A stretch of 64,000 bases of DNA from Erodium maritimum (taxonomy: Eukaryota; Streptophyta; Magnoliopsida; Geraniales; Geraniaceae), in the NCBI GenBank assembly GCA_963921825.1, contig OY997591.1:30463825-30527824 (forward strand), in the 5' to 3' direction. Shown here piece after piece: positions 47,601 through 58,137 of the stretch. The position numbers and the translations under genes are program-made. The notes beneath the pieces are model-generated. The model saw nothing but the letters and a program-made list of their open reading frames with translations. It had not been told where the DNA came from and searched no databases. Each line of letters begins with the position of its first letter. The first letter of the stretch is position 1.

Positions 47601-50444
47601 GCGAAAAAAATATGATCATGTTATCAGCTTAATTTCTTCAACTGTTGATGAGGTGTCAACACAAGGCTGTTTGGCTCAAGATGTTATTGAGCAGGTGAAC
47701 TACAACCTTTTATTTTTCTTTGAAATGCATATATTTGGAGAGCATTATATGTATGTTCTATAATGGCAATACTATTATTCTCCATCTTTTTCTTCTCAAT
47801 TTTCTTGATTCTAGACTGAGGTTGAGGTTGAGCGACTGAATTCCCTGAAAGCTAGCAAGATGAAAGAATTGATATTTAAGAGGCAACTTGAGCTCGAAGA
47901 TATATACAGAGGGGTTCACATGGATGTAGATAGTGATGCTGCACGGAAGATACTCATTAGTATCATTGAATCTGGTTTCACTCTGATCTTTAGTACTTTC
48001 TAATTTTCTGAATTTGCTTTAAACTGGTTGAAATAATATATTTGCATGTTGGCCTGTTCCTGTTAAAAAATAATTCTGCTTGTATCTTCATGTAGTTTCT
48101 GAGCATTGTGTTGTATAGTTTACTTTAATTTCTATTGTGAAATTCATTTCTTTCTTTGCTGGCTTCTACGCAATGCAATTGTTTCTGTCACATTATATAT
48201 ACCCTTTTCCTGATTTTGTATTTTCTTTGAAAACTATTGTTTAATATGTTCAAAGCTGGCTTCGCAGAGCTTGCAGCTTTTGTTCTGAGGAACCCTATTT
48301 TTGCCTTATGTGAACTAAATAAGCTCAAATTTTGTAGCTGGCTGACTGTAATTTTCATGTCGATTTACCCCTTCACAGGTAACGTAGATCTCTCTGACTT
48401 GCTTTCTAGCATGGATGATCAGATTGCCAAAGCAAAAGAGCAAGCTTCAAGCAGGAAGGATATTTTGGATAAGGTGGAGAAATGGAAACATGCAGCAGAA
48501 GAGGAAAAGTGGCTCGAGGAATATGAGCGGGTAAATACTTCATGATTTTTTACCCAGAGTTGTCTGTTATATCACTAGCCTGAGGTACTATTTGGAAATC
48601 CATTTCTAGTGGTTGATGTTGTCGTTAATTGGATCATGTATTGGTGAATCATTTCCCATGAGACCATAGTGATACATTTTTGCAAAACCGACTACATTGA
48701 TACGTAGTATTGCAATTTAGCTTTATTTGGTTTATCACTACGATTAAACATGCTCCTGTCTTTTATTTTATCACCGTCAATGATGACATGGTATTTTCAT
48801 GTCAATTTGATTTTTCTAAGGACCCCCCTGGTTAGTAGTGAATAGCTATCCCCTTTTCTTTTGCCTTGTTTTACACAGTTAACTTGTTTGTGTTTTGTTT
48901 ATCAGGATGACAATCGGTTTAGTGCTGGAAGAGGGGCACACAAAAATCTAAAACGTGCAGAGAAAGCACGCATTCTCTTTGGCAAAATACCATGTGAGCT
49001 TTTAATTTTAGTTATTATGCTTATATACTTACTGAGGTTGTCTTATTAGATGCCAAGTTAAGATTTGCATGATGTATTATGGAGATTAACTTTTTTTAGA
49101 TGGCTTAATATCACAAAGAACAGGTTTGAGTACGAATGTGATTATATTCAAGGTCTATCAAAATAATGTGTATGATCCAACTGGTTTGCTATACCAGTAA
49201 CTTTGGGACATGATTTTATAATTTACATCCTTCGTTTGATAAAGAAAACAGAGATATAATAGAAATTCAGCTGTCAACAATCCCAGTTTTGAAGAATAAT
49301 GATGTCTTCTTCCGACAGCCCTTTAACCTTGTCCTAGGTCTCTCTAGTAGTATCTGACACAGCAAGATTAGTAGACAAGATGACTTGCTTATCTCTATAC
49401 AGATTGTAAGCTTTGGAGTTTTGTTCCTTCCACATCAAAACATGACTGAATCTCTGTAAATTAGATATAGTTTTCCCAAGGGTTTGGGAAGAAACTAGGC
49501 ATTGTATGTATTAAGCTATAGTTGTGAGTTCATCGATGGCATCAATATTATGCTTCAATTTGCTGTCGGCAAAACTATAAAGGAAAGACTGAACAGTTAA
49601 ACATTTAATTGAAATTGAGTCGTATTATAAAACTAGAGCCTACAGCAACAAAATCTCGGATTTGATGTATCAAAACCTCTACATAAGGTGCCTTGAACAA
49701 CAGTGGTATGCAATGTAACACAATAATTTGTGTTGTGTACAATTTCAATTAAAGCTTACACCATGTTTGAGCTGATACTGAGAGTTCTTATACTATGTAT
49801 ATATACACTATTTGGTTTCTCAATGATGATTTATAATTACTTTTGTATAGCTATTGTTGAAAATTTGATCACCAAAGTGAAGGCCTGGCAAACAGAGAGG
49901 GGAATTCCCTTCTTGTATGACAAGGTGATGAACCAGCTCCTGACTATTGTTTTGGTTAAAAGTTTGAATTGAATTTGTAATAATATTATTATGGACGTCC
50001 ATTGAAATGGCAGCTTTCCCTTTTACATTCCTTGGAGGAATATGCCATGCAACGGCAGGAAAGAGAAGAAGAGAAGCGCCGACAACGAGTATGTTTCCAG
50101 CTTGAATGCTTAGGGATCAGAGTCTGAAATAACAATCTTAGCTTTGATTTGAATAGTGCAAACCATGCCCATGCCCATCTGTTTGATCCATTTTGCAGGA
50201 ACAGAAACGTGTCCAAGAACAGCTTTCAACAGAACAAGAGGCAATTTTTGGTTCGAGACCCTCAGCCAAGAAACCATTGAGTCAGAACACCAATGCCAAC
50301 ATCGGAACGCCCATTGGTCGTCGCCTAAAGGCCCCTACTGGACGACCTGTAGTTTCATCCGGAAAGGAAAGGAGAGAAAGCATAAGGTATGGTGGTAACG
50401 TCACACCGGTCAATTACGTTGCTCTGCCAAAGGATGATATTTAG
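44603..50444 (+). CDS. MAP65: MAP65 family microtubule-associated protein (PRC1/Ase1), 11 exons
   Basis: Plant MAP65 proteins dimerise and cross-link antiparallel microtubules in the cortical array, spindle and phragmoplast. Exons: 44603-44674, 45218-45421, 45872-46108, 46213-46422, 47539-47694, 47815-47974, 48379-48530, 48906-48993, 49851-49924, 50014-50088, 50199-50444. All have GT-AG borders and join in one frame to 557 residues, a normal MAP65 length. Residues 15-45 carry the family start ([40 protein letters not shown]). Residues 93-400 are mostly helical, the dimerisation and spectrin-like part. Residues 398-451 ([37 protein letters not shown]) are the conserved microtubule-binding segment. 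The tail is basic with TP sites (GTPIGRR, NVTPVNY), possible CDK targets, and ends ALPKDDI. The tail and N-terminus suggest MAP65-5-like, but the subgroup is not certain. Introns 1-10 vary; intron 4 holds a solo LTR. Confidence 0.9.
46921..47338 (+). mobile_element. Solo LTR (418 bp) in MAP65 intron 4
   Basis: Starts TGTTACGAGCC and ends GGGTCCTAACA, flanked by a perfect 5 bp duplication AAACC (46916-46920 and 47339-47343). It carries a TATA-like GGCTATATATTCC near 47125 and AATAAAATAA just after, in the same direction as MAP65. There is no internal retrotransposon sequence. The small copia-type LTR is left after recombination between two LTRs. Confidence 0.88.
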
Positions 50445-50953
50445 GCTGACCTCTCTTGTTCATGACTAGGATTGTAAATGGTTCTATCCTGTTGCGATGC
50501 ACTGATACATAGGATCTTCTCATTCCTTTCACAATCTTCACTTCTCCATGTAGAAAACATATCATATTGGATTTAATCTTTCATCTTATAGGTCAGGAAA
50601 TGTACATGTTTATGAATTTGATCATGTTGCATAGAATAAATTTGCTGCATGATTTGATCCTCCCTTCTGTAATCGGTGTTGGCATCCTCAAGTTAGTCCT
50701 ACTTTTGACCCATAATTTAGGTTGAACTTGACACAAGGTTTTTTTAATGGGGGACGGAGGATTTTTATGAATTGAACCAATGGATAGGATAAAGACTTGA
50801 GTTGTTAATCTTGGGTTCCAGAATGTGTCCTAGATTCTTGTAGATTTCTCAACGCTTTTGGACTCGTAAAACAACTGTAGTTTGCATTTTAGACAAGAAA
50901 AACCAAATTCAACCTCTTACTGATAGACAAGATATAATCCAAAGTAGAAACAA
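50445..50953 (+). other. MAP65 3' UTR and downstream flank
   Basis: No ORF. AGAATAAATTT at about 50633 contains an AATAAA polyadenylation signal 189 bp after the stop codon, a reasonable 3' end. Confidence 0.5.
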
Positions 50954-51262
50954 GGGATAATGGTTCAAAACTACCCTAAAGTTTCGTCCACAATGAGTTG
51001 ATGTATAAAGTTTTGTTCATGATGTGTGGCTACCCTGAAGTTTTGTCCACGCTTTTGTGGGTGCATTGAAGTTTTGCCCACGCTTCTATTCAATCCGGGA
51101 AGCACTGTCCAGAGCCCCAGACCATCATTTTGAACATCCCTATTACGTCAAAACTAAAAAATTCGTGTACAAAACTTCAGGGTAGCCACACACCGTGGAC
51201 GAAACTTTGTGCATCAACTCGTTTGTAGACGAAACTTTAGGGTAGTTTTGGACAATTATCCC
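50954..51262. mobile_element. Foldback (Mutator-like MITE), copy 5
   Basis: GGGATAATGG and CAATTATCCC ends, arms matching with CTACCCTAAAGTTTCGTCC and its complement, and a perfect 9 bp duplication TAGAAACAA (50945-50953 and 51263-51271). AAAG/GAAG before a GTTT run recurs at about 50981, 51010, 51040 and 51071, a period of 29-31 bp. Related in unit sequence to copy 2 at 4056. Confidence 0.9.
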
Positions 51263-51358
51263 TAGAAACAATAAACAACTAAGTAAAAACAAATCAAAGG
51301 GCTCCCTCGCTCCTCTAAGAGTGGTATGGGGAACCCGATCCCAGGTCATAGGGGATAG

Positions 51359-54300
51359 TGTTGGGTCTCGATGGAGGGTATGAACACATACTTGCAGCGG
51401 AAATAACTCAAGACCATGCCAAAGAACACTACCAAATATTAGATACACAAGAGAATAAACAATATGGATGTTTCCTTACCAATTAGTTCAAGAAAATGAA
51501 AAAAAAAACACCAAAGAAACGATGATCGGCTTGAGTCTCCAAGACGCCTACGTATCCAATTGGAATCAAATCCACGTAGTTCTTCTTTAGATGACTCAAG
51601 AACACAACAAGATGGAAAACCAATGCCAAACCCGAAATTGTAGGGAGAGAGGGAGAGAAAATGTGTTTCCTATTCTTGTCTTGTGTTTGTTATGTTGAAA
51701 AAGGATGACTTAAACATAACAAACCCCATACTTGTCCAACTAAAGGCATGAGACAAACATGGTGACAAGTAAGGTGTAAATAGGACAAAGTATGGCTAGA
51801 CAAGATGGGGTTAGGTGGTGAATCACCAACACCTTAATCCTTGTCATGCTTACTTAGTACTAATTAATCAAGACTTGATTAATTAATTCCATGGGCCTTG
51901 GTTGCATGAGCCTTTCATGGGCCTCTTGGAACATGGCCCGTGGCCATTTCCAACGAGGTCCCGTGATTCGCTCATCGCTTCCAAGCCTTCCATACCGGAA
52001 ATGTCCAACATTATCTGACGCGATCAATCCCAAGACTCCAAGCCTTGTCTCGATCCGCAAAGTCCTATTCACTTACGGGCACATGACCCAAAACTCAGTT
52101 TTTTTCATGTCCCGAGACAACTCCCTTTTGGCCATTCTACATAAATGTGTCAATGAGTTTCACCCTCCGGTGTGACCCTTGTTAGTCTTAGTGCCCGTAG
52201 TTCAATCCTAAATGTCCAAATGTATATATCATCGTTAGCAATAAAATTAAAGCGGCTTTATATTACTTATGTGTTGGAGTAATATATCGATGTGTGCTCT
52301 AATCTATGCCCACCATGCGAATAGAACCATAGATCGAGATAGATCACACTCGATGGGTCCCTAGTCAACAAAGCTTCACTAGAAGCGACTAGTATGAAAG
52401 ATGGCTCTTTATGGCTTACGTTCTGTTAGTCATTGGAATGGGATTCCGGAGTCTGATCATAGATATCATGTGGGACATGATATTGGACGACCCGCCCTGA
52501 ATATGTGCCATAGATTAAGTCATGAACATATTCAGTGTTGTAGCTTGTCATGTATCCTTAGACCAAGGAGTCTTTGTGATCGCTATGTAGTCAACAACTG
52601 AGTTTGACCTGAGCCTAACGTTGTCCGTAACAGGGCTTCCATAACGGGCAGGATTGGCTTGGGGACGGGCTACATGAGTGACACGAAAGGCGGCTAAGGG
52701 ATTTATCCCTCATACTGAGGTATGAGAAAGATATCGGTTCTTGACCGCTTGATCGAGAGTGACTGAAAGAATAGCATGGCCATGCACATGATACTGGGTA
52801 TCATATCTTCAGTCATCTCACATATCAAGGAACGATGATTGAGAATAATAAGGATGACGACTCTATGCCTTATCTCAATCAGGATATTGGAGATAAAAGG
52901 ATAATGACAGGGACGACGGAAAGGTTAGAATCGACAAGGTCGATTCGTTATGTAGTGTCAGGCAATACTAAAGTCTCGTTAGTTTCCACTTAAATAGGAT
53001 CAAGTAAAATGGGATTTTACGTTGATCTATTGACATGCATAAACCTAAGGGTCACACCGGAGGATGAAACTCATTGACACATTTATGGAGAATGGCCAAA
53101 GGGGAGTTGTCTCGGGACATGACCAAAACTGGGTTTTGGGTCATGTGCCCGTAAGTGAATAGGACTTTACGGATCGAGACAAGGCTTGGAGTCTTGGGAT
53201 TGATCGCGTCGGATAATGTTGGACATTTCCGGTATGGAAGGCATGAAGGCGATGAGCGAATCACGGGACCTCGTTGGAAATGGCCACGGGCCATGTTCCA
53301 AGAGGCCCATGAAAGGCCCATGCAACCAAGGCCCATGGAACTAATTAATCAAGTCTTGATTAATTAGTACTAAGTAAGCAAGACAAGGATTAAGGTGTTG
53401 GTGATTCACCACCTAACCCAATCTTGTCTTGCCATACTTTGTCCTATTTACACCTTACTTGACACCATACTTGTCCCATGCCTTTAGTTGGACAAGTATG
53501 AGTTTTGTTATGTTTAAGTCATCTTTTTTCAACATAACAAACACAAGACAAGAATAGGAAACACATTTTCTCTCCCTCTTCCATGGCCATTTCGGGTTTG
53601 GCTAGTTTCCACCTCCATTTTTGTGTTCTTGAGTCCTCAAAGAGAAGAACTACGTGGCTTTGATTCCCATGTGGATACGTAGGCGTCTTGGAGACTCAAG
53701 CCAATCATTCGTTACCCGGTGTTCTTGTTTTGGTAAGATATAGTGCTGAATTTTTCTCTTGTGAATCCATTCTTTGTTAGTTGTTTCATGGTTTAATCGT
53801 CTCTTGGTTTTCATTGATTTTCCGCTGCGAGTTGGTTCATCTCCAACCCTACCTCGAGACCTAATAACCCTTAGGTTTATGCATGTCAATAGATCAACGT
53901 AAAATCCCATTTTACTTGATCCTATTTAAGTGGCAACTAACGAGACTTTAGTATTGCCTGACACTGCATAACGAATCGACCCTGTCGATTCTAACCTTTC
54001 TGTCGTCCCTGTCATTATCCTTCTATCTCCGATATCCTAATTGAGATAAGGCATAGAGCCGTCATCCTTATTATTCTCAATCACTGTTCCTTGATATGTG
54101 AGATGACTGTATATATAATACCCAGTATCATGTGCATGGTCATAATATTCTTTCAGTCACTCTCGATCAAGCGGTCGAGAAACGATATCTTTCCCATACC
54201 TCAGTATGAGGGATAAATCCATTAGTTGTCTTTCGTGTCACTCATGTAGCCCGTCCCCAAGCCAATCCTGGCCGTTATGGAAGCCCTGTTACGGACAACG

Positions 54301-54739
54301 TTAGGCTCAGGTCAAACTCAGTTTTTGACTACATAGCGATCACAAAGACTCCTTGGTCTAAGGATACATGACAAGCTACGACACTCAATATGTTCATGAC
54401 TTGATCTATGGCACATATTCATGTCGGGTCGTCCAATATCATGTCAAACATGATATATATGATCAGACTCCGGAATCTCATTCCAATGACTAACAGAACG
54501 TAACCCATGAAGAGCCATCTTTCATACAAGTCGCTTTTAGAGAAGCTTTGTTGACTAGGGTCCCATCCAGTATGATCTATCTCGATCTATGGTTTTATTC
54601 TCATTGTGGGCATATATTAGAACACACATCGATATATTACTCCAACACATAAGTAACATAAAGCCGCTTTAATTTTATTGCTAATGATGACACATACATT
54701 TGGACATTTATGATTGAACTACTGGCACTAACACTAACC
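51359..54739 (-). repeat. Family E copia solo LTR (outer), split by an inverted family member
   Basis: Left piece 51359-52179 starts TGTTGGGTCTCGATGG (LTR 3' end on the minus strand); right piece 53867-54739 contains the LTR 5' end. A TSD GATAG flanks the whole (51354-51358 and 54740-54744). The interruption is a complete plus-strand LTR of the same family (52180-53866). ORFs in this region are shadows. Confidence 0.88.
52180..53866 (+). repeat. Family E copia solo LTR (inner, 1687 bp)
   Basis: Starts TGTTAGTCTTAGTGCCC and ends CGAGACCTAATA (AACA mutated to AATA), with a perfect TSD ACCCT (52175-52179 and 53867-53871). It is the best complete example of the family E LTR in this window. Confidence 0.9.
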
Positions 54740-54744
54740 GATAG

Positions 54745-54803
54745 ACCACCATCCACCTACCTCCCAATCTCGGGGCCAACTCACGACTCTTGCGCGACTG
54801 TTT
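54745..54803. other. Unassigned host DNA between family E insertions
   Basis: A 59 bp remnant, continuous with 55828-56402 once the LTR between them is taken out. It is not recognised. Confidence 0.3.
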
Positions 54804-55822
54804 TGTTGGGTCTTGAGGTAGGGTCGGAGATGAACCAACTCGCAACGGAAAATCAATGAAAACCAAGAGACGATTAAAACCATAAAACAACTAACAAAGA
54901 ATGGATTCACAAGAGTAAAATTCAGCATTATTTCTTACCAAAACAAGAACACTGGGTAACGAATGATTGACTTGAGTCTCCAAGATGCCTACGTATCCAC
55001 ATGAGAATCAAATCCACATAGTTCTTCTCTTTGAGGACTCAAGAACACAAAAATGGAGGTGAGAGCTTGCCTTGGCCGAAATTGCAAGGGAGAAGAGGGA
55101 GAAGTTGTGTTTCCTATTCTTGTCTTGTGTTTGTTATGTTGAAAAAAGATGAGTTAAACATAACAAACCCCATACTTGTCCAACTAAAGGCATGGGACAA
55201 GCATGGTGACAAGTAAGGTGTAAATATGCGATACCCAGTATCATGTGCATGGCCATGCTATTTTTTCAGTCACTCTCGATCAAGCGGCCGAGAACCGATA
55301 TCTTTCCCATACCTCAGTATGAGAAATAAATCCCTTAGCCGTCTTTCGTGTCACTCATGTAGCCCGTCCCCAAGCCAATCTTGGTCGTTATGGAAGCCCT
55401 GTTACGGATAACGTTAGGCTCAGGTCAAACTCAGTTTTTGACTACATAGCGATCACAAAGACTCCTTTGTCTAAGGATGATGACTTAATCTATGACACAT
55501 ATTCATGGCGGGTCGTCCAATATCATGTCCCACATGAAATCTATGAGCAGACTCCGGAATCCCATTCCAATGACTAACAGAACGTAAGCCATAAAGAGCC
55601 ATCTTTCATACTAATCACTTCTAGTGAAGCTTTGTTGACTAGGGACCCATCAAGTGTGATCTATCTCGATCTATGGTTCCTTTCGCATTGTGGGCATAGA
55701 TAAGAGCACACATCGATATATTACTCCAACACATAAGTAATATAAAACCGCTTTAATTTTATTGCTAACGATGATATATACATTTGGACATTTAGGATTG
55801 AACTACGGGTACTAAGACAACA
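54804..55822 (-). repeat. Family E copia solo LTR with internal deletion
   Basis: TGTTGGGTCTTGAGG at the left, CTAAGACAACA at the right, with a perfect TSD TGTTT (54799-54803 and 55823-55827). About 670 bp is missing near 55215, where the sequence jumps from AGGTGTAAATA to GCGATACCCAGTATC. Confidence 0.88.
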
Positions 55823-55827
55823 TGTTT

Positions 55828-56402
55828 GGCAGCCCTCGGTAGGAGGAAACAGTTTTCCGCTTCACCCTACAGTTGATGGGTAGTGGTGGTGAGGCCCGAG
55901 AGATCAAGAGCTCTCTTTAGCTTTCGCACGGGTTTAGAATTGACCCGTCTTGCCACGCCCCTTTGGTTTCCATCTCTCGGGCTTACTCTCGAAGCTCTTT
56001 CTACTTCCCCTCTGGATGATGGATCTTCTTCCCCACCTCCAGGTGTTACGGTGTAGGTGTCGGCGACCGGGTAGAGATTTGAGGGAGAAATGAGTGATAT
56101 CCCCCTCCTCGACCATATGAACCTTTTGTGCCTCGTTATCCAGAAAATAGGTCTTTATGATCTCGGTCGTTCCAGCATTCGAGCATGGATGCGGCCACTT
56201 TTACCTACAGTCATCCCCGCGGGATGCTCCTTAGCCACATCACAAGTCTTCGGTTCGGCTCCCCTACCTAGGGAGGGGGAAGCGTCGGGAAACCCGATGG
56301 AGGACCATAAACCCTAGATCCTCTCTCACCGTCCCCCTGAGCCTCTAGAGTGAAAGGGAAGATCGAGAGATCCTCAATTGGTAGCGTTTGTCTTTCCCGG
56401 AG
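55828..56402. other. Unassigned host DNA, possibly an older element
   Basis: No family recognised. The minus strand has a 60-codon ORF (55934-56116) with a basic stretch ERWKPKGRGKTGQF that could be from a gag-like protein, but nothing else supports it. GC-richer than the neighbourhood. Confidence 0.25.
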
Positions 56403-56840
56403 TGTTGGGTCTCGATGGAGGGTATGAATACATACTTGCAACGGAAATAACTCGAGACCATGCCATAGAACACTGCCAAATATTAGATGCACAAGAGAAT
56501 AAACAATATGGACGTTCCCTTACCAATTAGTTCAAGAAAAGGAAGAGAACACCAAAGAAACGACGATCGGCTTGAGTCTCCAAGACGCCTACGTATCCAA
56601 TTGGAATCAAAGCCACGTAGTTCTTCCTTAGATGACTCAAGAACACAAATGGAGAGAATTTAACCTTGTTGGCCGAAATTTACAAAGGAGGGAGAGAGAG
56701 TTGTGTTCCTATTCTTGTCTTGTGTTTTGTTATATGAGAAAGATGACTTAAACCATCAATATAATCAACAACTACCAAGGAGAAGTAAGGTGTGAAGCAT
56801 GGTGTGAAGTAAGACAAGTATGGTGCTAAATAGACAAGTA
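56403..56840 (-). repeat. Family E copia 3' LTR fragment
   Basis: Matches 61688-62110 (TGTTGGGTCTC, CATCAATATAATCAACAACT). Homology ends near 56830. Confidence 0.82.
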
Positions 56841-58137
56841 TGTTATGCGATCTGGGCTCTTTAGCTTGCGCAATGGCCCATGTGTTGTCGCAAAATAGGT
56901 TCACCGGGCTGGATGTGTTTTTAATTACACCCAACCATGTCGTGAACTTCCTGATCCATACAACCTCCTTGGCTGCCTCTGCAGCTGCTATGTACTCGGC
57001 CTCTGTCGTGGAGTCAGCGACGGTGTCTTGCTTCACGCTCTTCCAGCTGAAAGCTCAGCCATTCAGCATAAACACATATCCAGACTGAATTCTAAAGTCA
57101 TCTAGATCTGTCTGGAAACTAGCGTCTACGTATCCATTAACGACTAGTTCATAATCATCTTTTCCCCCGTACACCAGAAACGCGTCCTTGGTTCTTCTCA
57201 AATATTTGAGAATCGCCTTGACCGCTATCAAGTGTTCCTCACCAGGGTTAGACTGATGTCTGCTGGTATAACTAAAGTCATATGAGACATCTGATCTCGT
57301 GCATATCATGGCATACATGATCGATCCTACCGCCGATGCGTATGGGATTCACATCATCCATTTCAGCTCATCAGGTGTCGTAGGACACTGAGTCTTGCTG
57401 AGATGTACGCCATGACATGCGGGTAAGAGTCATTTCTTGGAATCAAGCATTGAGAACCTACTCAATACCTTGTTCACATAGGTGCTTTGACTCAAACCCA
57501 AGACCCTCTTGGTGCGATCTCTATATATCTTAATCCCTAAGATATAAGCAGCATCGCCTAAGTCCTTCATTGAGAAACACTTCCCTAACCAAGATTTAGT
57601 CTCATGCAAGGTTGGGATATCGTTTCCAATGAGTAGTATGTCATCAACATACAACACCAGAAAGGTAATCTTACTCCCGTTTGCCTTCTTGTAAACGCAA
57701 GGTTCATCCTCGTTCTTGATAAAGACAAATCCAATTACAGCTTCATCAAAACGAAGGTTCCAACTCTGAGAAGCTTGTTTCAATCCACAAATGGATTTCA
57801 ACAACTTACAAATCTTTCCCTTATTCTTCGGATCGACAAAACCTTTGGGTTGAGACATATAAACGTCCTCCGACCAATTTCCATTTAGGAAAGCGGTTTT
57901 GACATCCATTTTCCATATCTCATAATCGTGATACGCAGCTATGGCAAGAATAACTCGGATAGATTTGACCATAGCCATTGGGGAGAAGGTTTCCTCATAG
58001 TCAATCCCTTGGATCTGCCTATAACCTTTCGCCACCAGTTGGGCTTTGTAGGTCTGAGGGTTGCCTTCCATGTCCATCTTCACCTTGAATATCCATTTGT
58101 ATCTGATGGTTCTTACACCACCGATGGGATCAACTAG
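56841..58137 (-). pseudogene. Family E copia RT / RNase H, same frame as gag-int, with stops
   Basis: Continues the 58138-60681 frame after a TAA. RT motifs: YEETFSPMAMVKSIR, MDVKTAFLNG (catalytic Asp), ICGLKQASQSW, and an intact LYVDDILLIGND box at about 57640. After a stop at 57430-57432 follow PYASAVGSIMYA and RHQSNPGEEH, then a stop at 57055-57057, then RNase H with ADSTTEAEYIAAAE and LFCDNTWAIAQAKEPRSHNI, where the 3' deletion begins. All pieces share one frame, so decay has been by point mutation only. Confidence 0.88.

Noticed and set aside
51860-53367. Mirror-image ORFs in the family E LTRs
   Set aside because: The same LTR read on both strands of an inverted pair; no domains and found in every LTR copy.
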